64,000 nt of DNA from Methylobacterium sp. R2-1 (GCF_014191355.1 NZ_JACHWM010000002.1:62001-126000); one strand, 5' to 3'; positions 31,143 to 43,636 are shown, counted from the first letter of the stretch. Notes: generated by a model not told the origin, from the letters alone. Translations and numbers: made by a program.

Positions 31143-31325
31143 TCAACTGACCCGAAACCACGCCGGCGCGGCACGCATCAGCACCATCACTGCGGCGGCC
31201 GCGAGCGCCGCGCCTACCGTCATCTCGGCCGAATGCGCGTATCCGGCGCGCTCAAGGACCGTGGCGGTGGAAGCGATCGTCAGCGCGATGCCGGCGGGAA
31301 CAAGATGCGAGGCAGAGGCGTTCAT
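31143..31325 (-). CDS. possible small membrane protein
   Basis: Open frame of 60 residues with two hydrophobic stretches (LVPAGIALTIASTATVL and MTVGAALAAAAVMVLM), consistent with a two-helix membrane peptide. No family recognised. It lies between a plus-strand gene and rpmG with little other coding potential. Could be chance in this GC-rich DNA. Confidence 0.4.
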   Translation of the reverse strand: MNASASHLVPAGIALTIASTATVLERAGYAHSAEMTVGAALAAAAVMVLMRAAPAWFRVS

Positions 31326-31417
31326 ACCCCTTGCTCTACATGATCTCGCTTGCGCGAGGGTGGTCGTCCGCGTCGGCGTGCCGACAAAATCCCCCGCGCC
31401 CCGCCCCAGACGCGAAA

Positions 31418-31441
31418 GGCCGCCCCGTTGCCGGAGCGGCC
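31418..31441 (-). terminator. terminator after rpmG
   Basis: Ten-position stem with one mismatch (31418-31427 with 31432-31441), TTGC loop, and TTT on the minus strand after the stem. About 50 bases beyond the rpmG stop. Confidence 0.65.
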
Positions 31442-31489
31442 CTGAAACATCCGCGAAGGGATGGAAGCAAAGGCTTACTTGACCTCGCC

Positions 31490-31657
31490 TTACTTGATCT
31501 TGGCTTCCTTGAACTCGACGTGCTTGCGCGCGACCGGGTCATACTTCTTCATGACCATCTTCTCGGTCTGCGTGCGGGAGTTCTTCTTCGTAACGTAGAA
31601 GTAGCCCGTATCGGCGGTCGAGACGAGGCGGATCTTGACGGTAACGGCCTTGGCCAT
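31490..31657 (-). CDS. rpmG: 50S ribosomal protein L33
   Basis: 55-residue basic ribosomal protein reading [16 protein letters not shown] at the start, then [28 protein letters not shown] and the end EFKEAKIK. This is the cysteine-free (zinc-independent) type of L33 normal in alphaproteobacteria. Flanked by its own hairpins on both sides, so it is probably monocistronic. Confidence 0.95.
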   Translation of the reverse strand: MAKAVTVKIRLVSTADTGYFYVTKKNSRTQTEKMVMKKYDPVARKHVEFKEAKIK

Positions 31658-31727
31658 GGCGTGGCGCTCCTAAAGCGGGTCGAGGGGCGATTCGCTGGTG
31701 GCGCGCCAGCGCGGGCGAAACGCAAAA

Positions 31728-31745
31728 GGCCGGGAAGCCCCGGCC
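31728..31745 (-). terminator. terminator after panB
   Basis: Seven-bp GGCCGGG/CCCGGCC stem with an AAGC loop; TTTTGCGTTT follows on the minus strand. Located between panB and rpmG. Confidence 0.75.
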
Positions 31746-31809
31746 GAATTCCGGCGCGGTCAATGCCCGATGGAGACCATTTCGTCAAGCCGCAGGCCGG
31801 GCCGCAAGC

Positions 31810-32634
31810 TCACCGCGGCGGGTAGGTGTGCCCCTCCGCCGGGAAGCGGCCCGCCTGCACTTCGTCGGCGTAGGCGCGCACCGCCTCCTCGATATGGGCG
31901 CGCAGCGATCCGAAGCTCTTGACGAATTTCGGCACCCGGTCGCTCAATCCCAGCATGTCTTCGAGCACGAGGATCTGCCCGTCGCAGGCCGCGGTGGCGC
32001 CGATGCCGATGGTCGCGGCGCGGATCGCGGGGTCGGTGGCGATGGCCCGCGCCACCGGTTCGACGATGCCTTCCATGACGATGGAGAAGGCGCCCGCATC
32101 GCTGATCGCGCGGGCATCGGCACGCAGCCGGTCCTCGTCGCCGGCCCCGTGCCCCTGCACCTTGAAGCCGCCCATCGTGTTCACGGATTGGGGGGTAAGG
32201 CCGATATGGCCCATCACCGGCACGCCCCGCTCGGTCAGGAAGGCGACCGTCTCGGCGAATCGCGCGCCCCCCTCGAGCTTGATCGCCCCGGCGCCCGTCT
32301 CCTTGAGGACCCGAGCGGCGTTGAGGAAGGCCTGCTCGCGGCTCGCCTCGTAGGAGCCGAACGGCATGTCGACCACGACCAGAGCGCGCGAGGTCCCGCG
32401 CATCACGGCCTGGGCCTGGAGAATCATCATCTCCAGGGTCACCGGCAGGGTCGATTCCATCCCGTGCATGACCATACCGAGCGAATCGCCGACCAGGACG
32501 AAGTCGCAATAGGCATCGACGATGCGGGCAGTGTGCGCGTGATAGGCGGTGAGCGCGATGATCTTGCGCCCCTCGGCCTTGCGCTTGATCAGATCGACCG
32601 CCTGGAGACGACGGGTTTGAACGACCTGCGACAT
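31810..32634 (-). CDS. panB: 3-methyl-2-oxobutanoate hydroxymethyltransferase
   Basis: First step of pantothenate synthesis: hydroxymethylates ketoisovalerate using methylene-tetrahydrofolate. 274 residues, TIM barrel. Motifs: [27 protein letters not shown] (metal Asp), [26 protein letters not shown] and the catalytic Glu in VMEGI. The ATG at 32634 (MSQVVQTRR) matches the family; 19 more codons are open upstream. Confidence 0.96.
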   Translation of the reverse strand: MSQVVQTRRLQAVDLIKRKAEGRKIIALTAYHAHTARIVDAYCDFVLVGDSLGMVMHGMESTLPVTLEMMILQAQAVMRGTSRALVVVDMPFGSYEASREQAFLNAARVLKETGAGAIKLEGGARFAETVAFLTERGVPVMGHIGLTPQSVNTMGGFKVQGHGAGDEDRLRADARAISDAGAFSIVMEGIVEPVARAIATDPAIRAATIGIGATAACDGQILVLEDMLGLSDRVPKFVKSFGSLRAHIEEAVRAYADEVQAGRFPAEGHTYPPR

Positions 32635-33049
32635 GGCTCGTGATCCGGAAGGCTGCCATTCCCGGGGTGCCCGGCGGGCCGGGCATGGCATGCGGAACGC
32701 CTCTATAAGCCCGTTCGCGCCGCCTCGCAGGGGGCATATGGGCCGGTTCCGGTGGATCGGAAGAGAAGTGTTACCCGGAGGGGGCCTTGCCTTCTCCTGC
32801 GGCGACGTTCTGGTTCTTCGCGTCGCAGCCGCTGGAAGTAGCGGCCGACAATCGATGTGAAGGTTGCTTCAGTCGCTCCGCTTGCCCTTTTCGGGCGTTT
32901 CCTCCCTAGACTTCGAACCACCTCCGGGTTCGCCGTTTTTCCGCCACATCTCAACCGGTGTCAATGGCACAGCCTGATGATCGAGAGGCTTGAGATCGCT
33001 CGAAAATTAGGCTCGCGAGCCGGCTCGGCCGCATGATGGCAGCAATGTG
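32635..33049. other. 415-base intergenic region between panB and the thioredoxin-like gene
   Basis: No supported gene. It includes the panB promoter region on the minus strand and the end of the quinoprotein-associated operon. Short open frames on either strand are Arg/Gly-rich and lack family features. Confidence 0.5.
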
Positions 33050-33457
33050 TCAGAGCGCTTTTTCGAGGAGTTGCTCGATCCATTCGGGCTGTGTCTCGCC
33101 GACCGAGCGGGCAACCTCGGCTTTGCCCTTGTAGACGATGAGCGTGCTCTGCATCTGCGCCCCGAACCGGCGTACAAGGTCGCGCTGACTGTCAAAGTCG
33201 ATCGTGAAGATGGCGAGCGTTCTGAAGCGCGGATCGGCCGAGAGCGCGGCCAGGATCGGCTTTTGCGTCCGGCAGATCGGGCACCAGGGCGCCGAGATCT
33301 GTACGAGGACCGGTCGCCCTTCACCCTGCGCCGTCTCGAAGGCCGTCGCGTCAAAGGCGACAGGCTCGGCCGCGTGCCCGACAACGGGCAGGCCGCAGCC
33401 CAGGAGCCCGGAAAGGAGCGCGGCCCCGAGGACGAGAACGTGGCGGCGGGTCGTCAT
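33050..33457 (-). CDS. exported thioredoxin-family protein
   Basis: 135 residues with an N-terminal signal; LLSGLLGCGL could be a lipobox (Cys21) or simply the hydrophobic core before a VVGHAAE cleavage region. The thioredoxin fold is short and carries the redox site WCPIC, then STLIVYKGKAEVARSVGE. Last gene of a four-gene set with CXXCW, SoxYZ-like and metallohydrolase proteins, where it probably supplies or accepts electrons from the periplasmic thiol carrier. Confidence 0.85.
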   Translation of the reverse strand: MTTRRHVLVLGAALLSGLLGCGLPVVGHAAEPVAFDATAFETAQGEGRPVLVQISAPWCPICRTQKPILAALSADPRFRTLAIFTIDFDSQRDLVRRFGAQMQSTLIVYKGKAEVARSVGETQPEWIEQLLEKAL

Positions 33458-33499
33458 CGCTTCATCCTCAGCACATCCTCACGGCGCCTCGCTGCCCTG

Positions 33500-34087
33500 T
33501 CAGCGCTGGGCCGCGCGCCCGTTGCCGGACTCGGCCCAGGCCGGATCGGGCTTGACGACGGCGGTGTCGTGGTCGTCCTGCCAGCCCTCGACGCCGAGGG
33601 GGAACCAGTGGACGCGGCTGTAGCCGGCCGCGACCAGCCGCTTGCCGGCGTTCCAGCTCCCCCAGCATTCCGGCCGGCAGAAGGTCACGACGGGCTTGGC
33701 CCTGTCGCCGCCGGTCAACTCGGCGACCCGCCGCAGGAAGGCCTCCTCCTTCTCGGGCGGCAGCGGCGCGCCGCCGGCACCAGGCATCCAGACGGCGCCG
33801 GGGATCGAGCGGTGCGTCGGCAGCCAGGGCCGGTCGGCGGGCAGGCCCGCCGGCCGGTGGTCGGCGAGCACCACGTCGATGAGGACCGGGCCTTCCGGCA
33901 GCAGCGCTTCGAGCCCCTTCCGGTCGACCACCGTCGCGCCCTTGAGGGTCGCCGGGGTGTAGCCCCGCGGCGGCCCGGTATAGAGCCCGTCCGGCTCCGG
34001 CACGTTGACCGGCGAGTCGGCGGGTCCGGCCGCGCCGAGCAGGAGTCCCAGGGCCGTGAGGGCCGCGACCCTGGCGATCACCCGCAT
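33500..34087 (-). CDS. PQQ-dependent catabolism-associated CXXCW protein (rhodanese-like)
   Basis: Secreted protein of about 195 residues. After a signal peptide (VIARVAALTALGLLLGAAG) comes a rhodanese-like domain with LIDVVLADHRPAG, HRSIPGAVWMPG and the hallmark CRPECWGSWNAGKR, the CxxCW motif that names the family (TIGR03865). Members occur with PQQ-dependent alcohol-oxidation genes. The ATG at 34087 starts the signal; nine more codons are open upstream. 26 bases separate it from the SoxYZ-like gene stop. Confidence 0.85.
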   Translation of the reverse strand: MRVIARVAALTALGLLLGAAGPADSPVNVPEPDGLYTGPPRGYTPATLKGATVVDRKGLEALLPEGPVLIDVVLADHRPAGLPADRPWLPTHRSIPGAVWMPGAGGAPLPPEKEEAFLRRVAELTGGDRAKPVVTFCRPECWGSWNAGKRLVAAGYSRVHWFPLGVEGWQDDHDTAVVKPDPAWAESGNGRAAQR

Positions 34088-34113
34088 GCTCCGCCCCCTT
34101 CGCCCTCTCGACA

Positions 34114-34959
34114 TCAGTTGCTCGCGGAGGGGAGCGGGAAGCTGTGCTCCCAGCGGCCGCCCTGGTTGTCGGACACCACGACCTTGATCGGCCCCTGGAT
34201 GTCGGGCCGCATCGCGAAGTTGATGACCGGGTTCGAGGCGATCGAGATGTCACCGTCGAGGTGGAACACCAGCGTGTCGCCCGAGGTCACGTCGACCCTC
34301 TCGATGTAGCGGGCGGGCGTGTAGTCGCGGGTGATCTGGTTCATCTGCATGCCCGAGAAATTCGGATGGCGGATCATCAGCGTCGCCTCGATCGGCTTGC
34401 CGGCCTGAGGCTCGCCGACGAACTTCATGCGCATCTCGCCCATGCCCTTCATCGCCTCCTCGTCGCTCATGCCCATCGGTGCCGAGCAGCCGCCGGAGGC
34501 TTTGACGAACTTGGCGGATTCGAGGAGCCGCCCGTCCTTGGTCTCCACCACGGCATGGACGTTGGTGTAGTTGTTCACCCGCACCCGCAGCTTGATCTCA
34601 CCCGGGTCGGCGGCCGGGCCGAAGGTAAAGTGCGCCGCGTAGGGCGAGGGGTTGTCGTCGATGACGAAATAGAGACCCTTCACGCTGTCCTTGTCCGCGA
34701 GCGTCAGGCCGATCGGCACCAGTGCGGCGTCGAGGGCGCGGGCGGGCGCGTCGATGGTCACCGCGCGCTCGCTGGCCTCGGCCTTCCGGTCGCCGAAGAT
34801 CGACGTCTTGATCTCGGTCCAGCGGACGGCGCGCTCCTCGTCGGTATCGGTGGCGCCGGCCATGACCGGGGCAGGCGCGAGCGCCGCTGCGGAGAGCGTC
34901 AGGCCAAGGGCAAGCATCAGGCGTTTCATGGGAAAACGTGTCATGGCGAGGCCTTTCAT
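34114..34959 (-). CDS. quinoprotein dehydrogenase-associated SoxYZ-like carrier
   Basis: About 281 residues. Signal peptide (LMLALGLTLSAAALAPAPVMA), then a SoxY-like domain ending in ASGGCSAPMG, whose Cys corresponds to the swinging-arm cysteine of SoxY, then a SoxZ-like domain (MRMKFVGEPQAGKPIEATLMIRHP split over about residues 175-200). SoxY and SoxZ are separate in sulfur oxidisers; the fused form goes with quinoproteins. The start at 34959 has AGGAG well placed upstream; other Mets (34944, 34929) are in frame. Confidence 0.85.
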   Translation of the reverse strand: MKGLAMTRFPMKRLMLALGLTLSAAALAPAPVMAGATDTDEERAVRWTEIKTSIFGDRKAEASERAVTIDAPARALDAALVPIGLTLADKDSVKGLYFVIDDNPSPYAAHFTFGPAADPGEIKLRVRVNNYTNVHAVVETKDGRLLESAKFVKASGGCSAPMGMSDEEAMKGMGEMRMKFVGEPQAGKPIEATLMIRHPNFSGMQMNQITRDYTPARYIERVDVTSGDTLVFHLDGDISIASNPVINFAMRPDIQGPIKVVVSDNQGGRWEHSFPLPSASN

Positions 34960-35000
34960 GGCGGGTCTCCTTCCCGGAAGTCCCCCGAAGCGTGCGGCGG

Positions 35001-35933
35001 TCATTCCCACTCGAGTTCTTGGTAGGCCTGAGTGACGTTGCGGCCGTTATAGGTGTCGAACAAGGCCCAGCGATCCTTCTCGCCCTGCGCCACCGTCCGC
35101 ACCGCCGTCTCGATCGGCACGCCGGCAGCCACCGCCTTGCGGGTCTCGTCGCGCAGGGCCGAGAGATAACGCGCGAGATCGGCCATCGCCGGCGCGAAGG
35201 CGACCCGAGTCGGGCCGTGACCCGGCACGGCATCGGCGGCTCCCATCGCCTTCAGGCGCTCGATCTCCTTGAACCAGCCGAGCAGGCTGCCGTCGAGCGA
35301 GGGGACGCGGCCGACGAACAGGAGGTCGGCGGGAAACAGGAGCCCGCTGCCGGTGTCGAACATCGACAGGTCGCAGGTCGTGTGCGCGCTGCCATGGGCG
35401 GTGAGCCGGAGGATACGGTCGCCGAGATCGATCTCCGCCCCATCCTTCACGTCCATCGTCGGGTAGACGACCTCGCCCGCTTTGTCTCCTCCGAGGATCT
35501 CGGCCAGGCGCTGGCGGTAGAATTCGCCGCGGGCATCGAGGGCGCCGCGCAAGGCGGCATGGCCGACGAAGGTCGGGTTGTCGCCGCGGAAGGCGGCGGC
35601 ACCGAAGACGTGGTCGGGATGCACGTGGGTCAGCATCACGTAACGGATCGGCTTGTCGGTGCGCCGGGCGATCTCCCGGCGAAGCCACTGCCCGTCGGCG
35701 AGGCTGCCGCCGGATTCGGTGACGAGCACACCGTCGCGCCCGATGATGAAGCCGATATTTGCGATGCCGTCGGCGTTCTCCGGCGTCGCCTCGGCGTCGG
35801 GCCCCCGCCGGATGAAGACGCCCGGCGCGACCTCGTCCATCGACAGCGCGTCGGCCGCGAAACCGGGCCGCGGCAGGCAGCACAGGCAGAGCCCGCCGAG
35901 CAGGGCCGCGCGCCGCGTGAGGGAGGGGATCAC
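35001..35933 (-). CDS. quinoprotein relay system zinc metallohydrolase (MBL fold)
   Basis: Exported metallo-beta-lactamase-fold protein of about 310 residues, similar to SoxH. Zinc ligands: HVHPDH, AHGSAHTTCD and PGHGP. A Tat-like RRAALLGGLCLCC signal begins the protein. The GTG at 35933 has GGAGG six bases upstream and is preferred over the GTG at 35966. First gene of the set transcribed away from the TetR gene. Hydrolytic substrate unknown; a thiol adduct on the SoxYZ-like carrier is a reasonable guess. Confidence 0.85.
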   Translation of the reverse strand: MIPSLTRRAALLGGLCLCCLPRPGFAADALSMDEVAPGVFIRRGPDAEATPENADGIANIGFIIGRDGVLVTESGGSLADGQWLRREIARRTDKPIRYVMLTHVHPDHVFGAAAFRGDNPTFVGHAALRGALDARGEFYRQRLAEILGGDKAGEVVYPTMDVKDGAEIDLGDRILRLTAHGSAHTTCDLSMFDTGSGLLFPADLLFVGRVPSLDGSLLGWFKEIERLKAMGAADAVPGHGPTRVAFAPAMADLARYLSALRDETRKAVAAGVPIETAVRTVAQGEKDRWALFDTYNGRNVTQAYQELEWE

Positions 35934-36019
35934 CGCGTGCCTCCGCTCGGCCCCAGACCCAGGCACGACCGTGCCGCCATCAGCCGCTCCCTCCCGATGA
36001 ATTTACCGATATATTGCAA

Positions 36020-36037
36020 ACCATCTAGTAGGTAGAT
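36020..36037. promoter_or_regulatory. palindromic operator candidate between relay operon and TetR gene
   Basis: ACCATCTAGTAGGT (36020-36033) is a pseudo-palindrome centred on CTAG, and ATCTA/TAGAT (36023-36027, 36033-36037) forms a second perfect pair. It lies in the A/T-rich part of the 208-base divergent gap, a usual place for TetR self-regulation. Confidence 0.55.
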
Positions 36038-36141
36038 TTTTCGGCCGTCAAGTGCCAGCATCGGGGAACGGACGGGCCCGTCGCGATCACGTGATCAGCC
36101 GGACAGGGACGGACCACGAGTGGACGGACGGTAGACGGACG

Positions 36142-36711
36142 ATGAGAGACACGCGCGCGTCGCTCCTCAGCGAGGCCGAGATCCTGGTGCGCGGCCGGGG
36201 CTATTCCGGCTTCAGCTACGCCGACCTCGCCGAGGCGGTCGGCATCCGCAAGGCGAGCATCCACCACCATTTCCGTACAAAGGAAGCGCTCGCCCAGGCG
36301 CTGATCGAGGCCTACGACGCGCGCTACGACGCGGCGCTCGACACGATTGCGGGCGCGACCGGCGACGGGGTCGCCCGGATCGAGGCCTATGGCCGGCTCT
36401 ATCTCGGCGGGGTCGAGCAGGGGCTCGGCTGCCTGTGCGCGGCGCTCGCCGTCGAGCTGGAGACGCTGCCCGAGGCTCTGCGCCGGGCCATTACCGCCTT
36501 CTTCGACAAGCACATCGCCTGGCTCGCCGGTGTGATCGAGGAGGGTCAGATCGACGGCAGCGTTCGCGCTGGTCTCGATCCGCAGGCCCATGCCCGGATG
36601 GTCGTGGCGACGCTGGAGGGGTCGCTGCTGCTGGAGCGTTTCCTCGCCGGGCCGGAAGGGTTCGGGCGGACGCTGGCGGCCTTGAGCGCGGGGCTGCGGC
36701 CAGCCTCCTGA
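36142..36711 (+). CDS. TetR/AcrR-family transcriptional regulator
   Basis: 189 residues. N-terminal helix-turn-helix: GYSGFSYADLAEAVGIRKASIHHHFRTKEAL. The C-terminal ligand domain contains GCLCAALAVELETLP, with a cysteine pair typical of the TetR_C_16/LmrA-YxaF-like group. Divergent from the quinoprotein-associated operon, so it is the obvious candidate to repress it; the inducer may be an electrophile or aldehyde, which is inference. ATG 36142 begins the DNA-binding domain. Confidence 0.88.
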   Translation: MRDTRASLLSEAEILVRGRGYSGFSYADLAEAVGIRKASIHHHFRTKEALAQALIEAYDARYDAALDTIAGATGDGVARIEAYGRLYLGGVEQGLGCLCAALAVELETLPEALRRAITAFFDKHIAWLAGVIEEGQIDGSVRAGLDPQAHARMVVATLEGSLLLERFLAGPEGFGRTLAALSAGLRPAS

Positions 36712-36760
36712 CCGTTACAGGGCCGGGATGCGTCACGGCGGCCTTCCACGGCCGCCCGAT

Positions 36761-36780
36761 GATACAATATGACAGGTATC
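36761..36780. promoter_or_regulatory. Zur-like palindrome upstream of COG0523 GTPase
   Basis: GATAC (36761-36765) and GTATC (36776-36780) flank an A/T-rich centre, 33 bases before the GTPase start. The form resembles zinc-uptake-regulator boxes but is not a full consensus match. Confidence 0.4.
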
Positions 36781-36812
36781 ACTGCCCTGATGTACCCGTC
36801 CCAGGATTCCGT

Positions 36813-37802
36813 ATGTCCGACGCCTCCCCCCTCACCGCCTCGTCCCAGAAGATCCCGGTGACGGTGCTCACCGGCTATCTCGGAGCCGGCAAGACGACGC
36901 TGCTCAACCGCATCCTCACCGAACAGCACGGCAAGCGCTACGCCGTGATCGTCAACGAGTTCGGCGAGATCGGCATCGACAACGACCTCGTGGTCGGCGC
37001 CGACGAGGAGGTGTTCGAGATGAACAACGGCTGCGTCTGCTGCACCGTGCGCGGCGACCTGATCCGCATCATGGACGGGCTGGTGAAGCGCCGCGGCAAG
37101 TTCGACGCGATCATCGTCGAGACCACCGGACTGGCCGACCCCGCTCCGGTCGCCCAGACCTTCTTCGTCGATCAGGATGTCGGCGAGGCCGCCCGCCTCG
37201 ACGCGGTGGTGACGGTGGCCGACGCCAAGTGGCTCACCGCCCGGCTCAGCGACGCGCCCGAGGCCAAGAACCAGATCGCCTTCGCCGACGTGATCCTGCT
37301 CAACAAGGCCGATCTCGTCTCGGGCGAAGACCTCGACCGGGTCGAGGGCCAGATCCGCGCGATCAATCCTTGGGCCAAGGTCCACCGCACCGAGCGCTGC
37401 GCGATCCCGCTCGATCAGGTGCTCGACCGCAACGCCTTCGACCTCTCGCGCATCCTCGACGTGGAGCCCGACTTCCTGGAGGAGGGCCACCACCATCACC
37501 ACGATGAGCAGATGCAGTCGGTCTCGGCCAAGATCGACGGCCCGGTCGACCCGGAGAAGTTCATGCCCTGGATCTCGAACCTGACCCAGGTTCAGGGACC
37601 GGACATCCTGCGCTGCAAGGGCATCGTCGCCTTCCCCGACGAGCCGAAGCGCTTCGTCTTCCAGGGTGTGCACATGATCCTCGACGGCGACGTCCAGGGG
37701 GAGTGGGGCGCCGATGAGCCGCGTGTCTCCCGCGTCGTCTTCATCGGCCGCAACCTCGATGCGGACGCGATCCGCGAAGGGTTTTACGACTGCAAGGCGT
37801 AA
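36813..37802 (+). CDS. COG0523/CobW-family metal-binding GTPase
   Basis: 329 residues. G-domain motifs: GYLGAGKTTLLN (P-loop), ETTGLADPAP and LNKADLV (NKxD). The metal site CxCC is present as GCVCC. A histidine tract, HHHHHDEQ, links to the CobW C-terminal domain (KGIVAFPDEPKRFVFQGVH). Such proteins deliver zinc or other metals and are often induced on zinc starvation. Probably single; a terminator follows. The start at 36813 is set by the beginning of homology. Confidence 0.92.
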   Translation: MSDASPLTASSQKIPVTVLTGYLGAGKTTLLNRILTEQHGKRYAVIVNEFGEIGIDNDLVVGADEEVFEMNNGCVCCTVRGDLIRIMDGLVKRRGKFDAIIVETTGLADPAPVAQTFFVDQDVGEAARLDAVVTVADAKWLTARLSDAPEAKNQIAFADVILLNKADLVSGEDLDRVEGQIRAINPWAKVHRTERCAIPLDQVLDRNAFDLSRILDVEPDFLEEGHHHHHDEQMQSVSAKIDGPVDPEKFMPWISNLTQVQGPDILRCKGIVAFPDEPKRFVFQGVHMILDGDVQGEWGADEPRVSRVVFIGRNLDADAIREGFYDCKA

Positions 37803-37839
37803 GGCGACGCTTCCCCGGTTCGAAAGCGTCTATAAAAAT

Positions 37840-37861
37840 GGGCCGCCCTCGCGGGCAGCCC
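37840..37861 (+). terminator. terminator after COG0523 GTPase gene
   Basis: GGGCCGCCC/GGGCAGCCC stem with one central mismatch and a TCGC loop, followed by TTTCT; 37 bases beyond the stop. Confidence 0.8.
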
Positions 37862-37942
37862 TTTCTCATCACCGATGGCTCGACGGGACTTCGAGCGGAT
37901 GGAGGTCCGGCGTCAGAGGTTGAGCAGCAGGTTCGTGGGGCC

Positions 37943-38194
37943 TCAGCAGCGGTAGCCGCCGGCGGTCTGGCCGTACTGCTTGACCGGGAAGTTCTGCTGG
38001 TTGGCGTTGCCTTCCGCAGCCGAGCTCATCGGGCAGGCCGCGTGGTAGGGGCCGTCATGGACGCCGAGCGGCGCATTCCAGCCGGACGCCATCGGCACCG
38101 GACGCGCATCGATGGCGCTGAAGGCCAGAGCCGACGTGACGGGGGCAGCGCCAAGCATAAGAGCGGCAACTGCAGCGGCAATACGGGTCTTCAT
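37943..38194 (-). CDS. small secreted protein of unknown function
   Basis: 83 residues. A good ribosome site (GGAG) precedes the ATG at 38194. Signal peptide MKTRIAAAVAALMLGAAP with cleavage after SALA. The mature peptide of about 60 residues has two cysteines, one in HAACPMSS and the other as the final residue, so a single disulfide is possible. Convergent with the GTPase gene. No family recognised. Confidence 0.7.
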   Translation of the reverse strand: MKTRIAAAVAALMLGAAPVTSALAFSAIDARPVPMASGWNAPLGVHDGPYHAACPMSSAAEGNANQQNFPVKQYGQTAGGYRC

Positions 38195-38767
38195 GCGTTT
38201 CTCCAATTTTATATTCATCAAATTCCGGCGCTTCGGACTTGTATCGCCTTCGATAGACTGAACATGGGAATACATGTCCCGTAGCGACGTGCCATGGCAC
38301 ACGCGATGGACCGGATTAAATTCGCATTCGATGTTCCGACTGCGTGCCATAGGGTTCGAGTCGCCTCGTTCGGCCTATCTCCCGTCGAGCGGCCGATCGT
38401 GCGCGGTATCGGGCCTCGTCCCGGCCGAGGATATCGGCGCATCTCGTAAAGACGGCGCGAGACCTGGCGTCTCGGCGCCTCATTTCGGATCGGATGTCCG
38501 GGATCATGCGGCAACCGCGGCTTGCACCGGTCACCGAAGAAGAGCCCGGTCGAGACGTGCTCTCGATCGGCCGGCTTCAGGACCTAACCTGGCCGATTCC
38601 GCATCCTGAGGTTGGCGGACCCGCTTCTTCCTCCGGGCTGTTGGTTAAAACGCAACCTTTCGGTGGTTCGATCGCGCGGTTGAGGGGTCCGCAACCCTGT
38701 CGGCTGCCGCGTCGAGCGGCTTCGGCGGGTGGCGTTCGCGGCGCCCCGCGAGAGTTCGAGTTCGCCG
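38195..38767. other. 573-base region without a supported gene
   Basis: Between the small secreted protein (minus) and the O-antigen-ligase-like gene (plus), so it holds two divergent promoters. Open frames here (for example 38274-38609) show only Arg/Ser-rich composition. No repeat or terminator recognised. Confidence 0.5.
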
Positions 38768-40164
38768 ATGTCCTCCACGACAGCCGCGCTGACAGGCGCG
38801 ACGGCCACCGCGTCGCCGTCGCGATGGGACGCGGGAGCCTGGGGCCGCATCCCCGCCCTTCGCGCGGTCCAGGGACTGGCGACCGCCCTCCACGCGGCCT
38901 TCATCTTCTTCGCATGCTTCGCCTTCTCGGACGCATCGCCCTACGACCTGGTGGCGATTCCCACGATCGTGCTGTGGCTGGCACTCGGCATCCGCCTGCA
39001 CCGGGGCGCCGTGCCCCTCGTGCTCCTGCTCCTCGCCTACCTCACGGCGATCGGGATCGCGCTGCTGCCCTATCTCAACGAGCCGCTGTCGGTGACATGG
39101 ACGGTGCAGCTCGCCTATCTCACGGTGACCTGCATCTTCTTCGCGATGCTCTATGCCGACGACACGCGGGCGCGCATCGAGGTCGCGCTCAAGGCCTATA
39201 CGGCGAGCTGCGTGCTCTCGGCGGCCCTCGGCATCGTCGGCTACCTGCAGCTCCTCGGCATCGAGGACCTGTTCTATAAGTACGGCCGCGCCTCGGGTAC
39301 TTTCCAGGACCCGAACGTGTTCGGCTCCTTCCTGACCCTCGGCGCGCTCTACCTGATTCACGGTCTGCTCTCCGGCTCGACGCGGCGGCCGCTCCTATCC
39401 CTGGTCAGCCTCGTCGTCGTGATGGCAGGCATCTTCCTGTCGTTCTCCCGTGGATCCTGGGGCGGGACCGTGATCGCGGTCGCCGTGATGATCGGCGCGC
39501 TCTACGCGACGAGCCGCTCGCGGGCCCTGCGACGGCGGATCGTGACGCTCGGCCTCGTCACCGTCGGACTCGGTGCGGTCGCCCTCGCCGGACTCCTCTC
39601 GATCGACAGCGTCGCCCAGACGTTCCACACCCGCGCCGCGGTCACGCAGGATTACGACGAGGGCGAGACCGGCCGCTTCGGCAACCAGATCCGCGGCATG
39701 GGAATGATGCTGGAGGAGCCACTCGGCTTCGGTCCCCTACGCTGGCGGCAGATCTTCAACTTGGAGCCGCATAACTCCTACATCGGCAGCTTCGCCAACG
39801 GTGGCTGGCTGGCGGGCGCCGCCTTTATCGCTCTCGTGACGGCGACCTCCTTCGTCGGCTTCCGACTCATGGTGCGTCCCTCACCCTACCGGGCCTATGC
39901 GCAGATCGTGTTCCCTGCGCTGCTGATGTTCTTCCTCCAGGCGATGCAGATCGACGTGGAGAAGTGGCGCCACGTCTACATGATGCTCGGGATGGTCTGG
40001 GCATTGGAGGCAGCCCGTCTGCGCGGGGCACCTCCGCCCTTGCCCCTCCCTCTCCCGCGGCGCATCGGAAGACATCCGAGCGTAGCATCATGGGCCGGGA
40101 CGGACGGCGCGCACGGAGCTATGGTCGGAGGCGGACACGAGGCTTTCGGAACGACGGTGAGGCC

Positions 40165-40168
<4 letters not shown>
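38768..40168 (+). CDS. O-antigen ligase/polymerase-like membrane protein
   Basis: About 466 residues with roughly ten hydrophobic segments. The Wzy_C (O-antigen ligase, PF04932-type) pattern is clear: SGTFQDPNVFGSFLTL, a following FLSFSRGSWGG stretch and the periplasmic-loop EPHNSYIGSFANGGW. Such proteins polymerise or ligate surface polysaccharide. ATG 38768 is preferred to 38729, which would add a charged tail. Its stop overlaps the next start as GTGA, coupling it to a histidine kinase; no other polysaccharide genes adjoin. Confidence 0.85.
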
Positions 40169-43536
<3,368 letters not shown>

Positions 43537-43636
43537 GGTGGCAACAAGGGCCTTCCGTGTCTTGAGATCGCCGCCTCGCCGCGCCACCTGACAGCCCGTC
43601 CCGCTTCCCCGACGAAGCCCGCCGCCAGAGCCCGCC

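Noticed and set aside
32703..32954. 83-codon Arg-rich frame between panB and the thioredoxin-like gene
   Set aside because: Composition typical of chance GC-rich frames.
38274..38609. 111-codon frame in the gap before the O-antigen-ligase-like gene
   Set aside because: No ribosome site and no conserved-looking motif; Arg/Ser-rich.
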